From Protea cynaroides (Eukaryota > Streptophyta > Magnoliopsida > Proteales > Proteaceae), in contig CM053268.1 of NCBI GenBank assembly GCA_028583415.1, forward strand, positions 14,816,055 through 14,880,054: a stretch of DNA of 64,000 nt, given 5' to 3'. Below are positions 35,549 to 48,600 of the stretch, in pieces. The stretch's first letter is position 1, and each line of letters begins with the position of its first letter. The notes beneath the pieces are model-generated. The model saw only the letters and a program-made list of their open reading frames with translations. It had not been told where the DNA came from and ran no database searches. A program made the translations under genes and the position numbers.

Positions 35549-37894
35549 TGTAAGACCCGTACTCCACTAACTTGGTTTAACCATGTCGTGCTAGGTCTTC
35601 CCATCATTCCTGGACCAAGTGGACCGAGCGTGTGAAGATGGATCACAAACCAAGTATAAAAATTGACTCAACACCCAAAACTGTATACATATGCTCGCAT
35701 ACGTGGGTAGGTACGGTCGACCATATGGAAAGAAACAATGGTCACTGATCAATGACCTTACGGTCGATGATTTCGACCATACAGTCGACGGGTTCTACGA
35801 CTGTAGTCATAGACCGTGATACCCCAGCTCAGACTCCGAGTTTTGGAACTTTTCTAAACTAAGAGATTTCTTTCATAATTGAAAGAGGACTCCATATAGA
35901 GAGTTTTTCTCTATATAAAGGACGTCTCTCAGCCCTTTTTCACTCTTTTAGAACATTAGTAAACCCTAAAGAGAGAGAAGGGAAGAGAAGGAAGAGAAGG
36001 AGAAGAAGAAAAAGCTAAGGAGAGGAATTTGCTGAGAAGAGATTGGCTCTCCACCACAGGCAAAGGTATCAACCTAATCTCTCTAGAGATGTAAACTCTA
36101 AGGAATAATACTTCTATGGAAGATAGGCAATATCAACCAATTATGATCCATGTGATTTCCTTGAGAAAATCCCAAGGAAAACCATGAGGAGTGAGTTTGA
36201 TGATTAGGGTTGATAAGAAACTACTAATGATGGCCATAGGATGACCTTAGAATAAACCTAATTGAAGATCAGAGGACTTGACCCAAGAAGAACTCGAATT
36301 GCATGTAGTCTGTGACCAGAAATCTCAAGGTTGCAGCTATGATCGACCATAGCATGCCCAGCCTAATCAGAGGATCGACCATAGGCATTCAGTAAGATTC
36401 AGGAATCATATGGTCGCAGCAATGGTCACACCATATGCGACCATAGGGTATCGACCGTAGGCAGTAAGGTCGAGACAGTATAAGACTATAGGACCAATCA
36501 GACACATATCAGTGCTCTATTTTGATTTCATACTACTGTAACATGTTACATATGAACCCTAACTTAAATTCATATAATTTTTAGGTTGTTAAATTGATTG
36601 AAAGAGAATTTCAAGACTTGGAAGGAGATCGAGTATTGCTAACAGGTGAGGGAACAAGACCTAAACTAATTTGATAATAACAAACTATTTATTTTTATTG
36701 AGTCCAATGCCATGATTGATTCTATGCTTGTATGCTTGTAATGTGCATCTTACATGTCATCCAATATTCCTGCTATTACTATTCATGCATATTTAATTAT
36801 GTTTATTTAGAACATGATGATGATGATGATGCTAGGAATAGGCATGTGAATGTATGTATGTGGTTGGTGTATTGGATGCTAATGGAGCATCAAGGGGAGG
36901 ATGTGGCATGGTGGTTTTTTACCTCATTAATAGACTCTAGCTCTATCTATACTCAAGTCTTGCCCACTAACATCGTCGTATCGCCATTACCTTAGCAGAA
37001 CTATTACGTCGTAGGGCATCAGGGGAGGTGGTCTCGGACCGTATGGTCTCTGACTCTACCAGGGGGCCTTAGCTCTATCTCTATGAACGTATTGAGGGAT
37101 GCTGGGGTGAGGCCTTGGATATACTATTTGGCATTAGGATTGGTTAGTTGCGAGCCCAGTTTGCAAGCCCTCGCCAATAGGGGCTTACGTGTTGGTATGG
37201 GTAGGGCATTAGGAGAAGTATTGGTGGTGTTTGATCCAGACACTTTAGCTCTATCTCTATTCCATGGTGGGTGTATATGGGACATCAATGGTGTTTAATC
37301 CATTTAACGGATTCACACACTCTTGTATAAAGGTTCGGGGGCCACCAAACCTTTCTATAGCACATTGTAAACTTAAAAACCAGACCAAAGATATGAATTG
37401 AATGCATGCATATGTTTGTTGCATTGTTTTGTTTGCTCACTGAGCCGTGATGTGTGCTCACCCTTTCAACGTCGAATATTTTAGTTGATGATGCAGGTCC
37501 TACTGTTGAAGAATATATAAATGCACCGACGTATGGATACATTGCCGCCATGGACGTAGAAGCTATTGAAGATGCGCATGATTCATCATGTGAGTGCAAC
37601 CAGTGCATATTCGATTAGTTTAGCTATATTTAATTATTAGAACATGTAATGGATTAATTATTTTTATGTCTTGAGTTTTAGAGATAATCGGATTAATTAT
37701 TTGTTATCATTGTTAGACACTCAGTTTATTATCTGTAAGACTTCTGCTTATTTGTTTATTACCTCTGATTATTATCGTGGAATGTGTGTGTAGTTTGATA
37801 TGGTGGGTACGACCTATACGAGATCCTCGTTGAACTGTTGATTTATTGACGGTTCATCACACTAATCTGGTTAGACTAGAATTGGGGTGTGACA
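35549..37894 (+). repeat. 5' LTR of element G (2346 bp)
   Basis: Starts TGTAAGACCCG and ends GTGTGACA, aligning with LTR A (11914-14208). TATATAAA is at 35912-35919. Confidence 0.92.
36585..37618 (+). other. Exon-like modules within LTR G (61 nt and 122 nt)
   Basis: Module 1 (36585-36645) lies between TTTTTAG and AACAG|GTGAGG and encodes VVKLIEREFQDLEG... without stop. Module 2 (37497-37618) follows GATGCAG and encodes PTVEEYINAPTYG...HDSSCECNQCIFD then TAG. Lengths, phase and boundaries equal those of LTR A. The partial 3' LTR repeats module 1 near 40325-40385 and module 2 near 41247-41367. Confidence 0.5.
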
Positions 37895-37897
37895 ACT

Positions 37898-37908
37898 TGG
37901 TATCAGAG
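37898..37908 (+). other. Primer-binding site of element G
   Basis: TGGTATCAGAG, 3 bp after the LTR end, complementary to initiator tRNA-Met. Confidence 0.85.
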
Positions 37909-38155
37909 TATATGATTGACCATAATGTCTCGAAAAGTTACCAGGAATTTGAAGGTCGCACCTATGGTAGCACAACATGCGACTGTAGGCCATCAACCGT
38001 ATGACTGACTATTGCCTACTTTTTTATTTTGTTCAAACTTTTGCCTATTAATCTTGTTCTTTACTCGCCTTCTATTGTGAGACTAACCCAATACCACCAC
38101 TCTATTTTGTCTCACATGTGTAGCTTCGCCAGTAACACATCAACCAAGAGTTTAA

Positions 38156-39775
38156 ATGGCTGGACGTAGAGTAAGTAGAAGGAGACAGAATGCAAACCTA
38201 TCTCCACCACCTATGGAGGCCAACGACAATGAAGGTCAGCAAGAACAAGAAGGAAATATTGGAGCTCAGAATGCTGCACCTTAGAATGTTTACACCTAAG
38301 CCAACCCAACCAACTTACCTGCACCACCTATGGATTTGGCTACTGTAATGATGAATTTGGCACAACAAATGCAGCATATACAGCAAATGCAAGCCAACAT
38401 GCACACTGCTATGGGAATTGCTTTCCCAGTTGCAAACACAACATCTCTACCTGCAGGACAAGCTAGTATGGCACCTGGTGGTAGCAACACTGTACCCCAA
38501 GCACCGCAAACACCAGCAGTACAAGGCCAAGTGCAAACCCTGAAGCACCGCAAGGCGGGTAAAACTAAGGTAATTATCAGTACCAACCACCTATGTATGG
38601 GGCATATGTATAGTATCAGCTTGACCACTCTCAATTGATCGAGTGTTTCCTAAAGTTGAAGCCGAAGGAATTCACAGGCAAGCCATCAGATCCATTGTGG
38701 CCAACTCACTGGATCGATGAGAAGGAAAGAAACTTTATGATGATGACTATAAATGAAGAAGAGAAGGTATTATGTGCCATATTTATGTTGAAAGTTGATG
38801 CACACCACTGGTGGAAATCAACTAGAGGTTATCTGTTAACAAAGTATGCCCAACAGACATGGGTTATTTATAAAGGAAGCTTTCTTCGAGAAGTATTTTC
38901 CCAGGAGTTTCAGAGATCAAATGGAAAAGGAGTTCTTGAGTATACCAAGGACAGATGACTATAGACGCATATCAACAGTGTTATGAAGAACTGTTCTTCT
39001 TTGCTCCCTCTAGCATGTAGGAGGAAAATACCAAAATCCAATGGTTCGTCATGGGACTTAGGGGAAGTATCAGTGAGCATGTATTGGGACTGGAAAAGAA
39101 GATTTATAATGAAGCTATACAGATTGCTCGAGTACTAGAATAAAGCCAGAGGGAAAGTTATTTTGCTCAGAATAGAAGTATAAAGAGGCCCAATGGAAAC
39201 TCATACAACAGAGGAAACTCAAAGACATTTAAACCCTTCCATACTCAAGGCTTCAAATTTGTAGCCAACACTACTCCGACAGCCCAACCTCAACAGAAGT
39301 AAAGTAATGCTGGAGTCAAATACTTCAATTATGATCAAGTACGACATTATTCAAGAGAGTGTCCTAAGCCAAGGAAGCAACTACAGCAAGGGAAAGTTTA
39401 TGCAGTTACTTTTGAGGATGCTGTTGCATCGCCTGATGTGGTCACAGGTATCGTACCTATTAATGGCATACCCGCTAAAGTACTCTTTGACTCTGGGGCT
39501 ACTCATTCTTTTATATCTGTATCGTTCGAAAAGAAGTTAAATCTACCCCTCATACCTTTAGATACAAACTACTTGTTCGATCACCTATGGGATTAGAAGT
39601 GGAACTAGACAAAGGTTATAGACCATGTCCAGTTCTTATCGACATGAAGATTTTGGATGCAACCTTAACTCAACTCGAGATGGCAGACTTTGACATTATC
39701 TTGGGAATGGATTGGTTAGCTCGGCACTCCGTAAACCTATTATGTATGGAAAAGAAACTGACATTTAAAGACAAG
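38156..39775 (+). pseudogene. gag: gag and partial protease of element G
   Basis: ATG at 38156 (MAGRRVSRRRQ). The N-terminal Q-rich part has stops near 38283 and 38297 and a frameshift near 38535. The gag core (LKLKPKEFTGKPSDPLW, HHWWKSTRGYLL) continues from 38635. A frameshift lies near 38875. The zinc knuckle near 39320-39365 is degraded. The protease has DSGATHS near 39488 and ADFDIILGMDWLARHS at 39685-39730. The gag-protease junction lacks the intron-like insertion. It ends where the LTR sequence takes over. Confidence 0.85.
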
Positions 39776-41375
39776 AGAAGAGATTGGCTCTCCACCATAG
39801 GCAAAGGTATGAACCTAATCTCTGGAGATGTAAACTCTAAGGAATAAGACTTCTATGGAAGATAGGCAAAATCAATCGATTATGATCCATGTGATTTCCT
39901 TGAGAAAATCCCAAGGAGAACCATGAGGAGTGAGTTTGATGATTAGGGTTGATAAGAAACTACCAATGATGGCCATAGGATGACCTTAGAATAAACCCAA
40001 TTGAAGATCAGAGGACTTGACCCAGGAAGAACTCGAATTGCATGTAGTCTTTGACTAGAAATCCCAAGGTCGCAGCTACGGTCGACCATAGCATGACCAA
40101 CCTGATCAGAGGATCGACCATAGGCATTCTGGAAGATTCAGGAATCATATGGTCGCAGTTACAGTCGCACCATATGCGACCATAGCGTATCGACTGTAGG
40201 CAGTAAGGTCGATACAGTATGAGACCATAGGACCAATCAGACACATATTAGTGCTCTATTTTGATTTCATACTACTGTAACATGTTACATATGAACCCTA
40301 ACTTAAATTCATATAACTTTTAGGTTGTTAAATTAATTGAAAGAGAATTTCAAGATTTGGAAGGAGATCGAGTATTGCTAATAGGTGAGGGAACAAGACC
40401 TAAACTAGATAGATAATAACAAACTATTTATTTTTATTGAGTCCAACGCCATGATTAATTCTATGCTTATATGCTTGTAATGTGCATCTTACATGTCATC
40501 CAATATTTCTGCTATTACTGTTCATGCATATTTAATTCAGTTAATTTAGAACATGATGATGATGATGATGATGATGATGCTAGGAATAGGCATGTGAATG
40601 TATATATGTGGTTGGTGTGTTGGATGCGAGTGGAGCATCAAGGGGAGGACGTGGCATGGTGGTCTTTGACCTCATCACTAGACTCTAGCTCTATCTCTAC
40701 TCAAGTTTTGCCCACTAACATCGTCGTATCGCCATTACCTTAGTAAAACTATTACGTCGTAGGGCATCAGGGGAGGTGGTCTCAGACCGTGTGGTCTCTA
40801 ACTCTGCCGGGGGGCCTTAGCTCTATCTCTATGGACGTATTGAGGGATGCTGGGGTGAGGCCTTAGATACACTGTTTGGCATTAAGATTGGTTAGTTGCA
40901 AGCCCAGTTTGTAAGCTCTCGCCAGCAGGGGCTTCCGTGTTGGTATGGGTAGGGCATCAGGGAAAGTGTTGGTGGTGTTTGATCCGGATACTTTTTCTCT
41001 ATCTCTATTCCATGGTGGGTGCATGTGGGATGGCAATGGTGTTTGATCCATTGGGTGGATTCACGTACTCATGTATAGAGGTGCGGGGGCCACCAAACCT
41101 TTCTATAGCACATTGTAAACTTAAAAATCAGACCAAAGATATGAATTGAATGCATGTATATGTTTGTTGCATTGTTTTGTTTGCTCACTGAGCCATGATG
41201 TGTGCTCAGCCTTTCGACATCGAATATTTTAGTTGATGATGCAGGTCCAACTGTTGAAGAATATATGAATGCGCCGACGTATGGACATGTTGCCACCATG
41301 GACGTAGAATTTGTTGAAGATGCACATGATTCATCATGCGAGTGCAACCAGTGCATATTCGATTAGTTTAGCTAT
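39776..41375 (+). repeat. Partial 3' LTR of element G
   Basis: Begins at AGAAGAGATTGGCTC, equal to position 36035 of the 5' LTR, and runs colinearly to GATTAGTTTAGCTAT, equal to 37627. The U3 with promoter and the last 270 bp are missing. A GAT trinucleotide run is longer here (40555-40578) than in the 5' LTR. Confidence 0.88.
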
Positions 41376-42089
41376 CATCATCCTCATTAGAATGTAATGA
41401 AGACATAATTGGTAACGAGTACAGACGCAGTATATCATATACTCATTGAAGATAGCTATCGCCTCCCGATGGCCACTCCTCAGAAGAATGTCATGTTGAA
41501 TGATCCGATTGTACATACGTGGACATAAACGATAACCTGACTCTGTGTGTGGCTGACCAGGCTGTCTCACCTGACTCCAAATCTCCTGTCCGAATATCTT
41601 AGAGATAAGTGCTCTAAAAGAAATCCTCGGCCTAGCATAGACACAATCGCCTGCTTTCAAAATTTGCAGAAGACTGACTAACTGACGGACGTCAAAGGAA
41701 ATATCCACCTCTTTGACTCTACTGGAGATCCTCAGCTCCTTGGCTAGATCCTCATCCTCCAAATCAAACTCAACCCAAAGGTTGCAATAAAAGTGCCTAA
41801 CCAAGTTCGGTCTGGTAACTACCCTATACTGAAGGACTGGTGCCCAACCCAAAGCTGTGAATGCCTTACCAACGACAAAGAATCGTAACTACTCAAACTC
41901 TATATATCTACCTGACTTGACCTTGATATGCTCGAATCGAGGCCAAGCATCCTACTCATAACGAGAACGAAAACAAAGTGCATCGTATGCCTGTGATTGG
42001 CCATCGTCGCCACTACTAGAGGATGAACCATCGCTAATCACCGCTTGACTGCGTGTGTGTCTAGCAAGTTGTTTTTGTGGTCTAACCAT
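41376..42089 (-). pseudogene. Antisense ORF of element F, N-terminal part
   Basis: The minus strand starts at an ATG at 42089 (MVRPQKQLARHTRSQ), has two stops, then 172 open codons (41852 to 41334, the last few running into G). Family signature: LVRHFYCNLWVE, ELRISSRVKEVDISF, RMYNRIIQHDILL, CVCTRYQLCLHYILMRMM. This is the N-terminal half of the putative plant transposon protein-like family. The middle portion between here and 35548 was lost when the junction with G formed. Confidence 0.75.
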
Positions 42090-43029
42090 TTTGTTGTAAA
42101 ACACACAAGAATGGAAATTGTGTGAGAATCCTAAATGATCAAAGTGTTAGAAAGGAGGAATAACATTTATAATACTCGAAACACAGTTTGTAATTAAGGA
42201 GAAACCAAGTATAAGAAGTTTCGAAGGAAATTTTGATGAAAAACACGTAGAAAGCCAACATGAAAATATGGCATATGTACCAAAACATGGAAAAGAGATT
42301 CTAAAAGATTAGAAACATTCCATACATATCATAAAGGACTGTTTTGTGATTGGAAGCATCGAAAACCGATGGATAAATTAGTAGAAGCAAATTTCGGTTA
42401 CTTTAAGGAAAATTCGATATGTGAAAACTTGACATTGTCAAAAGTGAAAAGATAATCACATTTGATCAATTAGAAACATGCTAATAGCTTCAAATAGTGA
42501 TTTGCAACTAGCTATAGCAAATTATATGGAGTAGAATGGAAACCAATTGAATACCTAGGTTTTACTGAACCGAAATAGGGAAAATGATGATAACCAATGT
42601 ACATACCTTTGTCAATGAATAGGCAATGAAATGTGATAGGAATGATTAGTTTTGAGCTTGAAAACTATTTCGAAAAATCCCTAGTCGTTCTCCTCTTCTC
42701 CTCTTCCATACAAGTTGAGAATGGGAGGAAAAATGAAGCTCCCAGCCTCTCTAAAAACATGTTTTTAGTCAACCAGTCGACAAAATCGATCTGATCGATC
42801 ATTTATTCTGATCGACCACTTTAATCAACCAGTTGTCAACAGAAAGCTCCGTTTGGGTCATTTTTGAAAAATTCCATCATGAAACCCATTACCAAGTGTT
42901 TTAACATGGTTATTAAGTGATTTTAAAGATGAATTATCATTTGGACTAAGATTTCAAGTTTTAATTGCACTGTTACTCATACTAACTATTGATGTATGCT
43001 GTACAGGAATAAAAAATAGAGAATTTGAT
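42090..43029. other. Leader between antisense ORF and gag, element F
   Basis: No gene. AT-rich with a cluster of GTCGAC/GATCGATC/GATCGACC words at 42770-42840, matching the spelling used in the LTR of F. A TGTACAG lies just upstream of the gag start. Confidence 0.6.
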
Positions 43030-43182
43030 GGCCCCTAACACCCGTAACAATCAGCGTGTTCAGGATGTACCTCAAAGTAGTGCACAAGGTGCTAACAAGA
43101 ACATGCCTGTTCATCACACAGCTGCTACTCCTATCCCACTGCCACCACCTTCTCTGTTGACCACTGTTGATATGATAGCTAT
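43030..43182 (+). pseudogene. gag: gag start of element F
   Basis: ATG at 43030 opens MAPNTRNNQRVQDVPQSS and stays open to the GCTAT target duplication at 43178-43182, where element B begins. The frame resumes at 55095 with VENLT. The gag N-terminus differs from that of A and B. Confidence 0.75.
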
Positions 43183-45422
43183 TGTCACACCCCAATTCTG
43201 CACTCTTCAGAATGGTGTGATGAACCGCTAGCAAACCAACGGTTCAACCAGGATCTCGGACAGACGATATCCGTTTTATCTAAACCTCATACATCCACAT
43301 TCATAATCAGAATAAATACACAATAGCGGAAGTCTTATAGTAAAATGAACTGAGAATCTACTATGATATTAATATTTAAATAGTAAATTATTCTGTGTCA
43401 ACTAAGACATAAATAAATATCAAATATATATCTTTACTAAATCCAAAAAAAAGAAAATAACATCTAAACGAATACACATGAGTCGCACTCGCAAGAGGAG
43501 TCATGCGTATCCACTTCATCTTCAACTTCCATCGCCGCCATGTGCCCGTACACTGGAGCATTGACATAATCTTCGACGGTAGTACCTGCATCATCAACTA
43601 AAAATATTCGATGTCGAGGGGGTGAGCACACATCATGGCTCAGTGAGCAACAAAACAATGCAACAATACATATGCATGCAATCAATTCATATCTTTGGTC
43701 TGGTTTAAAGTTTGTAATATGCAATAGAAATGTTTAGGTGGTCAAAGGTTAACGTTTATTGACCCCTCCTCTATACACAAGTGTGTGACGCCGCCCGAAG
43801 GTAATGTTTATCGTCGACTCACAAGCACCCAATTCATGAATACTGTACAACAAAGGTTAACGTTTATTGTTGTACAGTGCTATACCAACACGTAAGCCCC
43901 TGTTGGCGAGGGCTTGCAAACTGGGCTCGCAACTAACCAATCCTAATGCCAAACAGTGTATCCAAGGCCTCACCCCAGCATCCCTCAGAACGTCCATAGA
44001 GATAGAGCTAAGGCCCCCCGGTAGAGTCAGAGACTACAAGGACCGAGACCACCTCCCCTGATACTCTACGACGTAATAGTTCTGCTAAAATAATGGCGAT
44101 ACGACGATGCTAATGCACAAGACTTGAGTTAGAGATAGAGCTAAAGTGCTGAGGCCTAGCCTATGACACCCCCCCTGATACTCGCTCGCATCAAGTACAC
44201 CAACCACACACATACATTCACATGCCTATTCCTACCATCATCATCAGCATCATGTTATAAACCATAAAGTAAATATGCATGAACAATAAATAGAAATATT
44301 GGATGACATGTTGAATGCACACTACAAACATATTCGCATAGAATCAAGCATGGCATTGGACTCAAGAAATAAAACAGTTTATTATTAACCAATTAGTTAA
44401 GAGTCTTGTTTCCTCACCTTAGCTTGCTAATAGATCCTCTTTCAAGCTTTAAAATCATTTTTATATTGTTATTATATTGCTAGAAGACCTAACAAAGTCG
44501 ATAAAATTTAATTAGAACTAATTCTGAATTTAAAAACCATACTATTAACTGGGGGTCGGAGCTAGGGTCTGAATTATGATCGACCCTGGGTGTGACCACC
44601 CCTATTCTGGGCTTCCCGAACACTGGGGGTCGATGCTCAGGGTCTGGTAGGGTCGATTGGCCATCGACCCCCCATGCGACCCCCTGTGGGTTTTGTCAAT
44701 TCTTCTTCCTTCAGCCCATTCTTCGTGTTTGGGGTCCTATGGCTTTGCTCCTATAGTCCATTCCACACATGTTCTATGACCTAGAACCATGATTCATTCA
44801 CCTATATGGCTTTCATGATTTCTTTGATGGTTTGGGTTTCTCTGAGATCATACCCTCTTCATTATCTACTCTAAGGTCTTTAGAAACTCATGGAAATAGT
44901 ATCCATACCTGAGAAGATTACTCCTTCTCTGCGACTCTTCTCCTTTTGCTTTCTTCTCTTCTTTCCTTCTCTTCTTCTTCTCTTCCTTCTCTTCTCTTTC
45001 TCTCAATTCAATTAGGGTTCTAAAAAGAGTGAAAGAGGCTTAGGGACGTTCTATTTATAGAGTAGAAACTCCTAAAACAAGTCCCATTGAGATTAGGAAG
45101 GAATCCCATTGAAATTAGGAAAGTTTCCTAATTTCTATTTTTACCGAGTACCGGGGGTCGATAGGGGGGTCGGAGATCCCGTCGACCCCTGGTCCTTAAA
45201 ATGTCTGAGCCCCCATACAAAACTAGGGGTTTGACTTCTATACCGGGGGGGTCCGACCCTCCCTTGATGGGTATGCGACCCTCCCCTTATTTAAGTGTTT
45301 TTGGGTCAGTTTAATACCTGGGATCGTGATCTCCTTCACGCACTTGGTCCATTTGGCTCAACCATGATCGATAGACCTGGTTCAAGGTGGTAAGACCGGG
45401 TTAGTTTGATACGGGTCTTACA
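43183..45422 (-). repeat. 3' LTR of element B (2240 bp)
   Basis: On the minus strand it starts TGTAAGACCCGTATC at 45422 and ends GTGTGACA at 43183. The TATA box (TATAAATA) is at 45052-45059. GGGGGTCGA/TCGACCCC words cluster at 44548-44700 and 45155-45300. Confidence 0.93.
43464..43585 (-). other. Exon-like 122-nt module in LTR B
   Basis: It follows GATGATGCAG and encodes TTVEDYVNAPVYGHMAAMEV and then DTHDSSCECDSCVFV before a stop. Length and phase equal modules in A and G. The corresponding upstream 61-nt module is not preserved as an open frame in B. In the right LTR the module spans 53103-53224 but is altered by the 20-bp gap. Confidence 0.5.
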
Positions 45423-45440
45423 ACTCCCCCCTACTTATAA
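45423..45440 (-). other. Polypurine tract of element B
   Basis: Minus-strand TTATAAGTAGGGGGGAGT precedes the LTR start. Confidence 0.8.
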
Positions 45441-47186
45441 AAAATTTCATCCCCGAAATTGTTCATACCTTCAGAGTCAAATAAATGAGGGTATTGCTTT
45501 CACATAGCATTCTCTTCTTCCCATGTGATTTCTTCCATGTCTCTACTTCTCCAAGTGACCTTAACATAATAGATATCTCGATTGAGTAGTCGTTGAACCT
45601 TTCGGCTAGTGATTTCAGTTGGTGTTCAAAGGTCAAATCATCAGTCAAATCAGGTAGATCTACTGTCAGAACGTGCGTTGGATCCTTGACGTACTTCTTC
45701 AATAAGGAAATATGAAATACGTCATGCACACTTGACATAGGTGGTGGTAGTGCTAACTGGTAAGCCACTTTCCCACGCTTAGCTAAAATCTCATATGGTC
45801 CGACATATCTTGGACTTAGTTTCCCTTTTTGTCCGATCCATTTCAGACCTCGTATAGGTGATACCTTCAAGAATACTTTATCACCCACGACGAACTCAAG
45901 ATCTCTGCGTCGAGTATCTGCAAATTGTTCTGACGATTCTGGGTTGTTCTCACTCTTTCCTTGATAATGTCAACCACTCGACAAGTCTCCTCAACAAATT
46001 TAGGTCCAACGATACTATGTTCCCCAACTTTATTCCAAAACAACGGAGTTTGACACTTTCTGCCATACAGTGCTTCATAGGGTGACATATGTATGGTAGC
46101 CTGATAGCTGTTGTTATAAGCGAACTCGATCAGTGGTAACTTTTCATCCCATGATCCTTTAAAATCAATTACACATGCTCGTAGCATATCTTTTAGAATC
46201 TGAATTGTACGCTCTGATTGTCCATCTATCTGTGGATGGAATGCGGTACTAAACTTCAATGTTGTACCCATAGCCGTTTGCAATCCTTCCCAAAAATTGG
46301 AAGTAAATTGTGGATCTCTATCGGACACAATTCTCTCTGGTACACCGTGTAATTGAACAATATTATCCACATACAGCTTTGCTAGCCTTTCTAGTGTATA
46401 CTGAGGTCGTATCGATATAAAGCGAGCTATTTTGGTCAGGCGGTCTACAATCACCCAAACTGCGTCAACTACTCGAGGAGTCAATGGTAATCCTGTGACA
46501 AAGTCCATAGTGATGCAGTCCCATTTCCAAGCTGTATCCGATAACGGCTGTAACAGTCCTGCGGGTCTTTGTCGTTCAGCCTTTATTTTCTAACAATTTA
46601 GGCATTGAGACACGAACTTAGCTACGTCTACTTTCATTCCTCTCCACCAATATAATTTCTTTAGATCATGATACATTTTTGTACTTCCCGGGTGTATCGA
46701 ATAGATGGTGGTATGGGCTTCTTTCATCAGTTGGTGTCTAATGTCCACACTTTCTGTTTTGGGTACACATATTCTTCCTATGTACTTCAATACCTTCTCT
46801 TCGTCCAAGGTGGACTCAGGGTTAGTTCTACCTTTTTCGATGTCTTCTTGTACCGTTCTCAGGTAAGGGTCTGATTTGATAGCTGTCTTCACTTCATCAA
46901 TTATATCCTGTATAATCTTCAATGCAGCGAACATATTGGAAAACCGATGAATGAACCCTTGGTTGGATGATCCATCCGTTGTATCTATTACATACTGCTC
47001 ATTACCGTGATTGAATACCATTCCAGTAGTACACATTGCTACAGTTGTGCTAACTTCTCCTTGAGATTTTATCATTGCCTTTCTGCTCAATGCATCCGCT
47101 ACTACATTAGCTTTCCCCGGATGATACTGGATATCACAATCATAGTCTTTAAATAGTTTTAGCCATCTTCTTTGTCTCATATTCAA
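45441..47186 (-). pseudogene. pol: Integrase of element B
   Basis: The HHCC region at about 46590-46780 ends FVSQCLNC, followed by a TAG where A and others have Gln. The core at 45867-46508 is open with MDFVTGLPLTPRVVD, HGVPERIVSDRDP, FHPQIDGQSERT and SPYEALYGRKCQTPLFWN. A frameshift near 45880 separates the C-terminal block (GDKVFLKVSPIRGLKW, SVHDVFHISLLKKYV). The extreme C-terminus has a further frameshift. Overall the best preserved integrase in the window. Confidence 0.9.
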
Positions 47187-48600
47187 CTCCTTTTGATTAA
47201 ATAAATAAGACTTTTATGGTCCGATTTAATCTGGAACTTCTCTCCGTATAGGTAATGTCTCCATATCTTGACAGCATGTACTACTGTCGCTAACTCCAAA
47301 TCATGAGTGGGATAATTTTTCTCATGTGTCTTTAACTGTCTTGAGGCATAAGCAATTACTTGTTCTCCTTGCATAAGCACACATCCTAATCCCAGTCCTG
47401 ACGCATCAGTGCATAGGGTAAATGGCTGTCCGGGAACAGGAATAGTCAAAATCGGAGTGGATATCAATCTGGTCTTTAAGGTTTGGAAGCTCTTCTCGCA
47501 TTTATCTATCCACACAAACTTTTCACCTTTCTTAGTCAGACTGGTGAGAGGTACGGCAATCCAGGAATAGTCTTCCATAAATCACCGATAATAACCAGCG
47601 AGACCCAGAAAACTTCTAATTTCTGCAACGCTCTTTGGTGCTTCCCACTTTACAATAGCCTCGATCTTGCTGGGGTCCACTTTGATTCTTTCAGCGGATA
47701 CTACATGGCCTAGGAAGGCGACTTCACTTAGCCAAAACTCACATTTGGTAAATTTGGCATAGAGCTTCTCTTTCCTTAAACGTTGTAGAGTGGTGTTTAG
47801 ATTCTTAATATGGGTTTCCTTGTCCTTGGAATATATCAATATATCATCAATAAATACAGTAACCGACGTATCCAACATATCGTGGAAAACCCGGTTCATA
47901 AGTTCCATGAAAGTTGCTGGTGCATTTGTTAATCCAAAAGACATGACCAAGAATTCATAATGTCCATATCTGGTCCTGAAAGCTGTCTTAGGAATATTAC
48001 CTTCTTTAATCTTCAACTGATGGTAGCCTGACCGAAGATTGATCTTAGAAAATACTTTTGCTCTTTGCAACTGATCGAAGAAGTCATCGATCCGAGGTAG
48101 TGGATATCGATTCTTGATTGTCAGTTTGTTCAGCTCCCGATAGTCGATACATAATCGCACGCTACCGTCCTTCTTCTTTACGAATAATACTGGCGCTCCC
48201 CATGGTAATATACTGGGTCGAATATATCCCTTGTCCAGTAGTTCTTGTAGTTGTACTTTCAATTCCTTTAGTTCAATAGGAGCCATTCGATAAGGTGCTT
48301 TTGATACTGGTGCGGCTCCAGGTATAAGATCTATCACAAACTCTATGGCTCGGTCGGTTGGTAATCCTGGTAGTTCCTCAGGAAATACGTCAAGGTAGTC
48401 CCGCACAACATCAATATCTTCCATTCGTGGTGCTTCTTTGGTGAGGTCGACCATAGATACTAGATATCCGACTGCTCCCTTCTCAAGGCACTTCTTAGCC
48501 TTTAGTGCTGAGAGTATGAGCTTGCGTTTATGGGGAAGTTTGGTTCCCACAAAATTGAATTATGCTCCTTCTTTGTCTTTAAATGTTAGCTTATTTTCAG
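47183..48600 (-). pseudogene. pol: Reverse transcriptase and RNase H of element B
   Basis: A 322-codon open frame (48550 to 47582) contains GYIRPSILPWGAPVLF, KDGSVRLCIDYRELNK, RYGHYEFLVMSFGLTNAPAT and the catalytic FIDD at 47843-47854. One TGA near 47582 (CGA in relatives) interrupts the frame. RNase H continues in the same frame to 47183 with TDASGLGLGCVLMQGEQ and SDHKSLIYL. A frameshift near 47186 separates integrase. With only these lesions this RT is close to intact. Confidence 0.92.

Larger units (their letters stand above)
35549..41375 (+). mobile_element. Element G: internally deleted relative of element A
   Basis: A complete 5' LTR, primer-binding site, short leader, gag and half of protease, then a jump into the LTR at 39775/39776 and a 3' LTR truncated at 41375. 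The antisense ORF is absent: the leader joins directly after the primer site, at TATGATTGACC. RT, RNase H and integrase are all missing. It lies inside the antisense ORF of F. No right target duplicate is visible because the right end is deleted. Confidence 0.85.
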
